Shown: piece after piece, positions 1-6,247 of the stretch | Layout: each line of letters opens with the position of its first letter | How positions within the stretch are numbered: position 1 is the first letter of the stretch | Source: an uncultured Eubacteriales bacterium | GTDB taxonomy: Bacteria > Bacillota_A > Clostridia > Oscillospirales > CAG-272 | Direction: 5' to 3' | DNA length: 6,247 nucleotides | NCBI GenBank assembly: GCA_900555345.1 | Contig: USKS01000097.1 | Coordinates: 1 to 6,247, forward strand | Program-made: the position numbers and the translations under genes | Notes under the pieces: generated by a model | Database searches by the model: none | What the model saw: only the letters and a program-made list of their open reading frames with translations | Told to the model about the DNA's origin: nothing

Positions 1-2357
1 AGTATGCGGCGGTATATCTCATCCTCGGGGTCGATGAAATGAGCGTCGCAGGTGGCGCAAACGGGCTTGCCCAGCTTGTCGCCGAGGGCGACGATCCTGC
101 GGTTCAGATCGCGCAGCGCTTCATCATCGCTGACGCGCCCCTCGTCCACGAGGAATCGGTTGTTGGCTATAGGCTGAATTTCAAGATAGTCGTAGAAGGA
201 GGCTATCTCCTCAATTTCGCTTTCGGGCTTGTTGTCGAGAATTGCGCGGAACAGCTCTCCCGCTTCGCAGGCGGAGCCGATTATTAGCCCGTCGCGCAGC
301 TCTTTGAGCCGAGTTTTCGGTATACGCGGGTAGCGTCTGTAATATGAAAGGTATGAGTCGGAGATAAGCTTATACAGGTTTTTAAGCCCCGCTTTGTTTT
401 TCGCGAGGATTATCTGATGGTATGTGCGAAGCTTCAGCGGGTCGGCATTCTGGCTCATGGCGTCGGAAAGCTGATTGAAATCGGTGATGCCCTCGTCGCG
501 CAGCTTCTCCGTCATTTTGTAGAATATCTCGGAGAGCATACGCGCGTCGTCGGACGCTCTGTGGTGGTTGAAATCGCCGAGACCGAAATACTCCGCCAGT
601 ATGTCAAGCTTGTGCTTTTTCAGCTCCGGATTGACATATCTCGACATTGAAACGGTGTCAAGATACGGGTTCGGAAAGTCGATGCCTGCCTCCGACGAAA
701 CCTTTCTGATAAAGCTTGTGTCGAAATCGGCATTGTGGGCGATAAGCAGCCGTCCGCCGCAGAATTCGAGAAAGGCGCGGACGGCGCTTGCGTTGTCGGG
801 CTGACCCGCCACCATATCGTCTGTGATCCCGGTAAGCTCCGTGATCTTTTCGGGGATAGGCTGACCGGGGTCGGTCATCATATTGAATTCTTCCAGAACC
901 TCGCCGCCGCGCACCTTTACGGCGCCTATTTCGGTTATGGCGCAGTTCTGAACGGAAAGACCTGTGGTCTCAATATCGAAAACTATAAGCTCGTCGTCAA
1001 AATCGGAGTCGGTGCTGCCGAAAACGGCGCGCTGCGTGTCGTCAACAAAATACGCCTCAATGCCGTATATGACCTTGAAATCCTCAAGCTTTTCGGAGGC
1101 GAGCATGGCGGTGGGAAAGCCCTGAGCGTTTCCGTGGTCGGTGACGGCAACGGCTTTTTGCCCCCATGCGGCGGCACGGCGGACGACATCCTCGGGCTTC
1201 GGGATAGCGTCCATCGCCGAAAGGTTTGTGTGCAGGTGCAGCTCCACACGCTTTACGGGCGCGTTGTCGCTGCGGATCACCTGCTTTATTTTTTTTATTC
1301 CCCTAAGGTTTATGTTGAATTCGCCGAACCTATCCTGCCGGACGCTGCCCGCCGCGGCAATGCACATTCCGATTTTCATGCTCTTGACGAACGCTTCGGA
1401 ACCTTCCGCGTCCATGACGGTTTTCAGAAAAACGGAGGAGTCCTTGTCGGTGATGCCGATGGTGATCGCCATTTTGTCGCTGCCGCGCATTTCGGCGGCG
1501 CTCGCCTCGAATATCTGACCGAGAACGACGCAGTTTTTCATGGGGCGCCTTACTGCCCGAAGGACAGTGGGGTCATCCGCTTCAAATTCCTCTCCCCATA
1601 TAAGCTCGGCGGAGGAGGTGTCAAATGTCATGCGGCCGCTTTTGTAAACGCAGTCCGCAAGGGTCTCGACGCTGTCGCTCCCGTCGAAAATGGAGTCCAC
1701 GCGCTCAAGGATCGGAGCCGCTTCCGCGGCTTCATTCGCCGCTGCCTCTTTTGCTTTGCGCTCCTCTTCTTCTTTTTCACGGCGCTTTCTGTATTCAACG
1801 GCGCTGTCGCCGCACTGCTTTATGTACTGCGCTTGGCGGGAGATAAATTCATCGTGATATTTCTGATAGTCGTCGCTTTGCTCTATAACCGTTTCGTAGT
1901 TGAGAGAAAACTCGCTGCGTATGATACCCGATACGATATCTCCCGCGCGCCCCATGTCCAACAGCTCAACGCCGCCGTGTGAAAATGGGACGGATATATT
2001 TATCACTCCGTCCGAAATTTCTGTTTTGCAATTGTCGAAAAAGCCGTTTGTGACCGCGCCTACCCGCTTGGCTTCTTTGTAAACTTCGCCCATGTACTCG
2101 GGGGTGAACAGGTTTTGTGGATATTTAGGCAAAAGCCGAATATATGCAAGAGAATAGCACTCCCGCAGCTGCTCCTCCAGAGCGTACAGCACGTCCTTCG
2201 GCGCTATTTCGGGCAGTGAAAAGTGCACCTCGTACATTTTCTTTTCTCTGTCGCCGGAGAGAGTTACGTTATCCGACTCTTCAAATATTTTTTTGAAAGC
2301 CTCGCCGGTCGGCGTAAAGCGCGAAAATACCGAACCGAGGTTTTTTGTGTTTGCCAT
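1..2357 (-). CDS. polC: DNA polymerase III subunit alpha, Gram-positive PolC type (N-terminal 785 residues, runs off left edge)
   Basis: Replicative DNA polymerase of low-GC Gram-positive bacteria, carrying its own 3'-5' proofreading exonuclease. The frame is open from the ATG at 2357 to the window edge with no stop. Visible in order: an N-terminal PolC region (about 1-185); a highly charged Glu/Lys/Ala linker (about 188-215), probably helical; an OB-fold-like segment (about 265-365); the first part of the PHP domain, with HLHTN at 374-378 and TDHGN with D407/H408; an inserted DEDDh exonuclease with D461 and E463 in FDIETTG, HNADFD at 541-546, and H599/D604 in HHRASDDA; then the second part of the PHP domain, with CDAHF around 770-774 and DPEDEIYRRI at the edge. 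An exonuclease inserted inside PHP is the PolC signature and separates it from DnaE. Family members are about 1430-1460 residues, so the polymerase palm, fingers and C-terminus lie outside. The start follows an AAGGAG site and sits 9 bases after ispG, so the two are probably co-transcribed. All exonuclease motif residues are intact. Confidence 0.96.
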   Translation of the reverse strand, partial: MANTKNLGSVFSRFTPTGEAFKKIFEESDNVTLSGDREKKMYEVHFSLPEIAPKDVLYALEEQLRECYSLAYIRLLPKYPQNLFTPEYMGEVYKEAKRVGAVTNGFFDNCKTEISDGVINISVPFSHGGVELLDMGRAGDIVSGIIRSEFSLNYETVIEQSDDYQKYHDEFISRQAQYIKQCGDSAVEYRKRREKEEEERKAKEAAANEAAEAAPILERVDSIFDGSDSVETLADCVYKSGRMTFDTSSAELIWGEEFEADDPTVLRAVRRPMKNCVVLGQIFEASAAEMRGSDKMAITIGITDKDSSVFLKTVMDAEGSEAFVKSMKIGMCIAAAGSVRQDRFGEFNINLRGIKKIKQVIRSDNAPVKRVELHLHTNLSAMDAIPKPEDVVRRAAAWGQKAVAVTDHGNAQGFPTAMLASEKLEDFKVIYGIEAYFVDDTQRAVFGSTDSDFDDELIVFDIETTGLSVQNCAITEIGAVKVRGGEVLEEFNMMTDPGQPIPEKITELTGITDDMVAGQPDNASAVRAFLEFCGGRLLIAHNADFDTSFIRKVSSEAGIDFPNPYLDTVSMSRYVNPELKKHKLDILAEYFGLGDFNHHRASDDARMLSEIFYKMTEKLRDEGITDFNQLSDAMSQNADPLKLRTYHQIILAKNKAGLKNLYKLISDSYLSYYRRYPRIPKTRLKELRDGLIIGSACEAGELFRAILDNKPESEIEEIASFYDYLEIQPIANNRFLVDEGRVSDDEALRDLNRRIVALGDKLGKPVCATCDAHFIDPEDEIYRRI

Positions 2358-2361
2358 AGCG

Positions 2362-2367
2362 CTCCTT
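2362..2367 (-). promoter_or_regulatory. Ribosome binding site of polC, overlapping the ispG stop codon
   Basis: The minus strand reads TGAAGGAGCGCTATG. The AAGGAG motif shares its first A with the ispG stop codon TGA (2367-2369) and lies 4 bases before the polC ATG. This fixes the polC start and suggests that ribosomes finishing ispG could reinitiate on polC (translational coupling, inferred). Confidence 0.8.
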
Positions 2368-3449
2368 CAAGCCTTGCTTTTTTCGTCTATCAGTTTTTTT
2401 GTTTCTTCCATAAGTATGTCCACCGCCTTTTCTTCTTCAACGCGGCAGACGGTCTCGCCGTTTTTGAACAGCAGGGCAAAGCCTTTGCCGCCCGCGATGC
2501 CCAGATCGGCTTCTCTTGCCTCACCGGGACCGTTTACGGCGCAGCCCATTACGGCAACGGTGATCTTTTTGCCGTGGGTGTCAAGGGAGGCGCTGCGGCG
2601 GCGGAACTCGTCCGCGATGCCGATAAGGTCAATGGCGGTCCTGCCGCAGGTGGGGCAGGATATGATATTGATGCCGCCCTCGGAAAGTTCAAGGCATTTC
2701 AGAATTTCGCGTCCCGCGATGACCTCACGCACCGGGTCTGCCGTAAGAGATACGCGTATGGTATCGCCAATGCCGTCAACGAGCAGACTGCCCATGGCAG
2801 CGGCGTTTTTGATAATTCCGGAGTATTCCGTGCCCGCCTCGGTAACGCCGAGATGCAGCGGATAGCTGCTTTCTCTTGCCACGATTCGTGCGGCGGCGCA
2901 GGCGGTGCTTATATGAGATGATTTTATTGATATGACCGTGTTTCCGAATCCCATGCCTTCAAGCATATCGGCCTGATCCAGCGCGCTTTCGGCAAGCGCC
3001 TCGGGGGTGGGCGCGCCGTATTTCTTTAAAAGCTCTTTGTCAAGGCTGCCGCTGTTTACGCCGATGCGTATGGGAACGCCCGCGGCGCCGCAGGCGTCGG
3101 CGACCTCGCGCACTTTCCACCCGGCGCCGATGTTGCCGGGGTTTATGCGTATCTTGTCTGCCCCGAAGCGAAGCGCGGCAAGGGCGAGTCTGTAGTCAAA
3201 ATGGATATCCGCGACGAGCGGCATTTTAACGCCTGCGTCCTTCAGAAAGCGAAAGACGGGCGCGGCGTTCTCATCGGGAACAGCCATGCGCACAATGTCG
3301 CAGCCCGCGTCCGCGAGGCGCTTCACTTGCTCCAGCGTTCCGTCAAAGTCATGCGCGGGGCGGTTCGTCATGGACTGCACGCTTATGGGCGCGTCGCCGC
3401 CGATATAAATATTTCCGACTTTAATTTTTTTGGATATTCTTCTTGACAT
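2367..3449 (-). CDS. ispG: 4-hydroxy-3-methylbut-2-enyl diphosphate synthase (IspG/GcpE), complete
   Basis: Cytosolic [4Fe-4S] enzyme of the MEP isoprenoid pathway. It reductively opens 2-C-methyl-D-erythritol 2,4-cyclodiphosphate to HMBPP, using electrons from flavodoxin or ferredoxin. The 360-residue product has the length of the compact bacterial form, without the extra domain of plant and chlamydial enzymes. The N-terminal TIM-barrel half shows VGNIYIGGDAPISVQSM (11-27), DIVRMAVPD (51-59), ADIHFDYRLAL (80-90) and KIRINPGNIG (99-108). The C-terminal cluster-binding half shows SCPTCGRT with C265 and C268, and GCAVNGPGEA with C303 and E310. These match the three cysteines and one glutamate that ligate the cluster in the family. 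The ATG at 3449 follows a GGAGTGA site and precedes a canonical N-terminus (SRRISKKIKVGN). It lies 36 bases after rseP and 9 bases before polC, the usual clostridial order. Nothing is missing or broken. Confidence 0.98.
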   Translation of the reverse strand: MSRRISKKIKVGNIYIGGDAPISVQSMTNRPAHDFDGTLEQVKRLADAGCDIVRMAVPDENAAPVFRFLKDAGVKMPLVADIHFDYRLALAALRFGADKIRINPGNIGAGWKVREVADACGAAGVPIRIGVNSGSLDKELLKKYGAPTPEALAESALDQADMLEGMGFGNTVISIKSSHISTACAAARIVARESSYPLHLGVTEAGTEYSGIIKNAAAMGSLLVDGIGDTIRVSLTADPVREVIAGREILKCLELSEGGINIISCPTCGRTAIDLIGIADEFRRRSASLDTHGKKITVAVMGCAVNGPGEAREADLGIAGGKGFALLFKNGETVCRVEEEKAVDILMEETKKLIDEKSKA

Positions 3450-3455
3450 AGAGCA

Positions 3456-3462
3456 TCACTCC
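3456..3462 (-). promoter_or_regulatory. Ribosome binding site of ispG
   Basis: The minus strand reads GGAGTGATGCTCTATG. The GGAGTGA element ends 6 bases before the ispG ATG at 3449. A second ATG overlaps the element (3454-3456) but is out of frame with IspG. The 36-base gap between rseP and ispG holds no hairpin or T-run that would act as a terminator, which supports read-through from rseP. Confidence 0.7.
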
Positions 3463-3485
3463 GTTTTATATTGCTGCGGTTTTTG

Positions 3486-4139
3486 TCAGAACAGTTTGAT
3501 AACGTCCTTTACGCAAATGAAGATCATAAGCAGCATGAGGATCGCCAGTCCCGCCGTGTGAATGACGTTTTCCACTTTTGGGCTTACGGGCTTTCTGCGT
3601 ATGCCCTCGATTATCAGAAATACAAGCCTGCCTCCGTCAAGGGCGGGCAGCGGCAAAAGATTCACCACACCCAGATTCATGCTTATTACGACAACAAGAT
3701 ATATAAAGCTGTACGCGCCCGTCTGCGCCGCTTCCGTCAGCGCTTCGGTCACTCCGACGGGGCCGGATACCGCCTCAATGCCGTATCTGCCGCTTACGAG
3801 ATCGTAAAGCGACTCCCATATCATGCGCACGGTGTAGGTGGATTTGTAGAAAGAATGACGCATAAGGTTTCCGAAGGTCCGCTCCTGCCCGTAGACATAG
3901 AAGTCGGCGTCGCCGAAGGCGATGCCCTGTGATGAGGTCGTGGGGAACTGAACGTCTTCGAGAACTATTTCCTTGCCGTCGCGCTCAACGGTGAGATCGA
4001 CGGGTTCAACGCCGAGACGCATGATCTCGTATATAAGCTCGTCTGCGATATGCACGTTTCTGCCCTGTACCTCAACGATCTTGTCTCCGGTCATGAGACC
4101 TGCGGCGGAAGATGTTGCCCCACCAGTTCTCCATACCAA
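3486..4139 (-). CDS. rseP: RseP-type site-2 zinc metalloprotease (M50), N-terminal half missing at a chimeric junction
   Basis: Integral membrane protease of the S2P/M50 family, which cuts transmembrane substrates such as anti-sigma factors and leftover signal peptides. What remains is the C-terminal half. A PDZ domain (about residues 10-61 of the 217-residue frame opening at 4139) contains AAGLMTGDKIVEVQG. It is followed by RMIWESLYDLVSGRYG, the GPVGV motif (126-130), the membrane segment with the second active-site motif NLLPLPALDGG (160-170, D168 the expected third zinc ligand), and a final membrane helix (about 192-214) before the stop. Family members are about 340-430 residues. The N-terminal membrane helix with HEXXH, and the start of PDZ, are absent. 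RseP-like sequence begins only around 4102-4113; the bases up to the ATG at 4139 belong to the neighbouring tail-type gene read in another frame, so MVWRTGGAT is not genuine. No good ribosome site precedes 4139. As drawn it cannot be an active protease. Neighbours ispG and polC confirm the identity. Confidence 0.88.
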   Translation of the reverse strand: MVWRTGGATSSAAGLMTGDKIVEVQGRNVHIADELIYEIMRLGVEPVDLTVERDGKEIVLEDVQFPTTSSQGIAFGDADFYVYGQERTFGNLMRHSFYKSTYTVRMIWESLYDLVSGRYGIEAVSGPVGVTEALTEAAQTGAYSFIYLVVVISMNLGVVNLLPLPALDGGRLVFLIIEGIRRKPVSPKVENVIHTAGLAILMLLMIFICVKDVIKLF

Positions 4140-6247
4140 AGACCTTCACGCCGGAGGTCTTGTCACCAGCGCCCCAGAACAGACCCTTGGTGTTCATAGA
4201 ACCCGGAGCGATAGCGGCGCTTGCGGAGCAGACACCGTATCCGGCCGTAGCCTGCAAGTCCGTGCTTTTGAACATCATGGTCAGCAGGTCGTTGACCAGC
4301 TCACGGTCGGACAGAACCTCGGTGTACCAAATATCAGCACCGTTATTCTTGGCATAAGTCACTTCCGTCTGAGCCGTATTGCTGACAAAGTTGCTCTGTC
4401 CGCTGATGGAACGCAGCCGGTTGGAACCATCCTTGGAACCGAAGAAGATCGGCGTGTAGAAGTGCGGGATCTCCTTATTGTTTTTGTCGTAGTTGCTCCA
4501 GCACTCGTAATCGGAGTCCACCTTCATGTCCGAGCAACGGAAATGATACACGCCATTGCTCTCCCACCGCTTCACATAGATCTTGGGCCACTCCATCATG
4601 GCGTTGCCGCCGTAGTTCATGTTAGCCACGTCCGAAGTAGTGCCGTCCGCCTTCTTCGTGTAGTCATTGGGATTAAGGTAGTAATCCACCGTACCGTTAA
4701 ACCTCAGCATACAAGGCCGAGGCATAAACTTCTCTCCCGGAGTGCTGGGCCAGCTACCGTAGCTGAATGCCCCGCCGAAATTCATTACCGCCTTAGCGAA
4801 CCCGCTGTTCTCCACATCGCTCGGATAGGTCACACGGGTGGCGGGGTTGCTGTCCGCAATGGTCAGGTCAAACCCGTACAGATACTCCCGGAAGGTTGCC
4901 GTCACGGAAACCGTCGTATCAGAAGCCGCCTTGTAGTTCGTCCCCTCGGCGACCTTGACGGTGATCTTGGCCGTGCCGGTCGTGTCGTTCACGCTTTCCA
5001 CGGTCACAACGCCGGTACTTTGATTGATGGACTTGATCTTTGCGACGCTCGTGTTGTTCGAGGTGGCTGTGATCGTGCCGTTGCCCTTGCGGTTCACCGT
5101 AAAGGTGGCGGTCTTGGCGCTGCTCTTCAGCACGATGGAACTCGGCGAATTGGTCACGCTGTTCGCGGCCTTGCCGATCGTCCACGATGCCGTCTTGCCT
5201 CCGGTGCTGCCGTCAGACCACTTATAGTTGGAAGTCGGCGTAAAGGTGGCGCTGTAAGTGCCTGCGTTGGTAGCGGCCGTCACGGAAACGGTCATCTTTG
5301 CCGAGTCATAGGCGGTGTTCCACGAAGGAGTCTTCTGGTTGCCGTCATAGACAAGCGTGCCGCTCTGGGCAGGAACCGCCGCGATGGTGGCTCTGCCGAT
5401 GGTCCACTTGATGGTCTTTGCTGCGGTCGTACCGTCCGTCCACATACCTTTCTTCAAGGTAAAGGTCGCCGTGTACTCGCCGGCATTCGTCTTGGCGGAT
5501 ACGCTCACAGAGGAGTTCTCATTGTCGAAATTCTGCCACTTAGGCGTCTGAGCACTGCCGTTGTAGGTCAGCGTACCGCTCTGCGAAGGAATGGAAACGA
5601 GCACCGAGATGATCGTCCACTTCACTTCCTTGGCGCCGGTACTGCCGTCGGACCACTTATAGTTGGAAGTCGGCGTAAAGGTCGCCGTGTACTCACCGGC
5701 AGCCGTACCGGAGGTATCGCCGCCAATGGTCATCTTGTTGGTGTCATAGCCGTTCCAGCTCGGTGTCTTGCTCGTGCCGTCGGCAACAAGCGTTCCCGTC
5801 TGCGTCGGCAGAGCCGAGATGACAGCGCGGTCGATCGTCCACTTTACGCGGGCTTCATCCGTGCCGTCCGGGAACAGATAGCCGTAAGACAGCTTGAAGA
5901 TCGCCGTGTAACTGCCTGCGTCAGAGGCACTCGTCACGCCGGAGATCTCCATTTTGAGTGGATCGTAGCCGTTCCAGCTCGGCGTCTTATCCGAACCGTT
6001 GTAGGTCGGGATGTTCGTCTGCGTCGGAACAGCAATGGTTTTGCCCTGCACCGTAACGACAAGGTCGGTGCTCTTCGTCACACCTTCGTAGGTGTATTCA
6101 AGCTTCATGACCTGACGCCCCAGCGTAGAGAAGTTCGTCGTCGGATAGGTGTAATCAAGTACCGCCGCCGTACTCCCGTCCGAGAAGGTCGCGGTCACGA
6201 CCATGCCTGCCGGGTCAAGGCTCTCCTGATACTGGTAGACCGTCTTG
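4072..6247 (-). CDS. Modular Ig-like repeat protein with phage-tail/receptor-binding type C-terminal domain; open at right edge, C-terminus truncated
   Basis: The frame enters at the right edge (first full codon at 6246) and runs about 724 codons to a TGA at 4072. Numbered from the first visible residue: 1-68 resembles a Big_3 Ig-like unit (TATFSDGSTAAVLDY); 69-357 holds four tandem Ig-like repeats of about 70 residues, each starting near a P-Q-TGTL-Y-G-KTPSWN pattern, passing through AGEYTATF and ending in K/SWTI; 358-450 resembles a Big_2 unit (TSNNTSVAKIKSINQSTGVV); 451-712 is a compact domain rich in Tyr/Trp/Cys, with MEWPKIYVKRW, DIWYTEVLSDRELVNDLL, GLFWGAGDKTSGVKVFG and MENWWGNI. That C-terminal type is, from memory, common in tail or receptor-binding proteins of gut Firmicutes phages and prophages, and recalls C-type-lectin-like folds. 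Relatives continue for many residues after NWWGNIWRR; here the sequence leaves the family at F713 and reads into out-of-frame rseP. No signal peptide or start is in view. A bacterial surface adhesin is the alternative. Isoleucine is never encoded by ATA here, unlike ispG. Confidence 0.8.
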   Translation of the reverse strand, partial: KTVYQYQESLDPAGMVVTATFSDGSTAAVLDYTYPTTNFSTLGRQVMKLEYTYEGVTKSTDLVVTVQGKTIAVPTQTNIPTYNGSDKTPSWNGYDPLKMEISGVTSASDAGSYTAIFKLSYGYLFPDGTDEARVKWTIDRAVISALPTQTGTLVADGTSKTPSWNGYDTNKMTIGGDTSGTAAGEYTATFTPTSNYKWSDGSTGAKEVKWTIISVLVSIPSQSGTLTYNGSAQTPKWQNFDNENSSVSVSAKTNAGEYTATFTLKKGMWTDGTTAAKTIKWTIGRATIAAVPAQSGTLVYDGNQKTPSWNTAYDSAKMTVSVTAATNAGTYSATFTPTSNYKWSDGSTGGKTASWTIGKAANSVTNSPSSIVLKSSAKTATFTVNRKGNGTITATSNNTSVAKIKSINQSTGVVTVESVNDTTGTAKITVKVAEGTNYKAASDTTVSVTATFREYLYGFDLTIADSNPATRVTYPSDVENSGFAKAVMNFGGAFSYGSWPSTPGEKFMPRPCMLRFNGTVDYYLNPNDYTKKADGTTSDVANMNYGGNAMMEWPKIYVKRWESNGVYHFRCSDMKVDSDYECWSNYDKNNKEIPHFYTPIFFGSKDGSNRLRSISGQSNFVSNTAQTEVTYAKNNGADIWYTEVLSDRELVNDLLTMMFKSTDLQATAGYGVCSASAAIAPGSMNTKGLFWGAGDKTSGVKVFGMENWWGNIFRRRSHDRRQDR
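4102..4113. other. Chimeric junction between tail-type gene and rseP
   Basis: To the right of about 4113 the minus strand encodes the tail-type domain (MENWWGNI, 4111-4134). To the left of about 4102 it encodes the RseP PDZ domain (AGLMTGDKIVEV) in a different frame. The bases between read ATCTTCCGCCGC and can serve either: NI-x-RR, as relatives continue with WRR, or SSAA of the PDZ domain. This shared CGCCGC stretch means the exact breakpoint cannot be fixed. No target duplication, inverted repeat, transposase or integrase flanks it. Confidence 0.8.
5201..5247. repeat. Near-identical 47-base direct repeat, copy 1 (in repeat unit R4)
   Basis: This 47-base block matches 5636-5682 at 45 of 47 positions. 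Both differences (5206 and 5215) are third-position and silent, and both copies encode the TFTPTSNYKWSDGST segment. Confidence 0.9.
5636..5682. repeat. Near-identical 47-base direct repeat, copy 2 (in repeat unit R2)
   Basis: Second copy of the block at 5201-5247, exactly 435 bases (145 codons, about two repeat units) away and in the same frame. Recombination between the copies would remove or add two Ig-like units without breaking the frame (inference). Confidence 0.9.
5747..5769. repeat. Short direct repeat, 23 bases, partner at 5966-5988
   Basis: TAGCCGTTCCAGCTCGGTGT begins the block, and 22 of 23 bases match 5966-5988. It encodes the KTPSWNGY segment shared by repeat units R1 and R2. The distance of 219 bases (73 codons) is one repeat unit, so it is in frame. 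Confidence 0.85.
5966..5988. repeat. Short direct repeat, 23 bases, partner at 5747-5769
   Basis: Copy of the 5747-5769 block with a single base difference, lying in repeat unit R1 one repeat unit away. Confidence 0.85.

Larger units (their letters stand above)
5176..6042 (-). repeat. Four tandem Ig-like protein repeats (~70-74 residues each)
   Basis: Within the tail-type protein, four consecutive units occupy 5833-6042 (R1, 70 residues), 5611-5832 (R2, 74), 5398-5610 (R3, 71) and 5176-5397 (R4, 74), in order of translation. Shared landmarks are a start pattern P-x-Q-x-G-T-L/I-x-x-x-G-x-x-x-T-P-x-W, a central AGxYxAxF, then an aromatic turn with DG(S/T), and a closing K/SWTI. R1, R2 and R4 share SWN; R2 and R4 share a TPTSNYKWSDGSTG segment. 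They look like MBG/YDG-type beta-sandwich domains found in bacterial surface and phage tail proteins (assignment by pattern only). Confidence 0.85.

Noticed and set aside
735..1982. A 415-codon open frame on the plus strand
   Set aside because: It lies wholly antisense to polC, whose minus-strand frame carries all the PHP and exonuclease motifs. The plus-strand translation shows no recognisable domain and begins without a ribosome site.
2223..2921. Plus-strand open frames of 190-232 codons opposite the ispG 3' end and polC 5' end
   Set aside because: They are antisense shadows of well-conserved genes, cross the ispG-polC boundary, and have low-complexity translations without domains.
3450..3485. 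Possible terminator or promoter between rseP and ispG
   Set aside because: Only 36 bases; no stem-loop with T-run on the minus strand and no convincing -35/-10 pair.
3471..3932. A plus-strand frame of 153 codons opposite rseP
   Set aside because: Antisense to the PDZ and LDGG-containing RseP frame; no family resemblance.
4072..4139. Overlap of the tail-type and RseP frames as a programmed frameshift or a genuine overlapping gene pair
   Set aside because: Each protein is cut inside a conserved motif at the same spot, which indicates a broken join rather than a designed overlap. There is no slippery heptamer with a following hairpin that I can see.
4919..5185. A minus-strand frame of 88 codons rich in Arg, Gln, His and Asp
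   Set aside because: It is the shifted frame of the Big_2-like segment of the tail-type protein; the composition is typical of a frame shadow.
5176..6042. CRISPR-like or regulatory repeats
   Set aside because: The repeats are in frame, about 220 bases per unit, and their differences are largely at silent positions: they are protein-domain repeats.

Overview
This is a minus-strand window made of two parts of different character that meet abruptly near position 4102-4113. The left part (1-~4110) is a housekeeping operon from a bacterium of the Clostridia/Firmicutes type. Reading in the direction of transcription, it holds the C-terminal half of the membrane site-2 protease RseP, then a complete ispG (isoprenoid synthesis, MEP pathway), then the N-terminal 785 residues of PolC, the Gram-positive replicative DNA polymerase III alpha subunit with a built-in proofreading exonuclease. 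The order rseP-ispG-polC on one strand with short gaps (36 and 9 bases) is the familiar clostridial layout, normally preceded by dxr. PolC itself points to Firmicutes. Moderate GC with many ATA isoleucine codons suits an uncultured gut-type clostridium, but genus cannot be told from the sequence.

The right part (~4110-6247) is a single long reading frame, open at the right edge. It encodes a modular surface or phage-tail type protein: one Big_3-like immunoglobulin-like unit, four tandem ~70-residue Ig-like repeats ending in a K/SWTI motif, one Big_2-like unit, then a ~260-residue domain rich in aromatic residues. That last domain resembles the receptor-binding/C-type-lectin-like ends of tail proteins of gut Firmicutes phages and prophages. 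Its isoleucine codon use differs sharply from the left part (no ATA codons seen).

At the boundary both genes are broken. The tail-type protein stops being family-like in the middle of its NWWGNI(W)RR motif and ends 13 codons later in rseP sequence read out of frame. RseP lacks its whole N-terminal half, including the zinc-binding HEXXH helix. No insertion sequence, integrase, tRNA or attachment site is visible at the join. The simplest readings are a chimeric assembly or an illegitimate recombination between a prophage and the rseP locus; the sequence alone cannot choose between them. I found no RNA genes, CRISPR array or clear terminator, and no gene-free stretch longer than 300 bases. I saw no convincing new biological system: the points worth following are the junction, the modular tail-type protein and its repeats.
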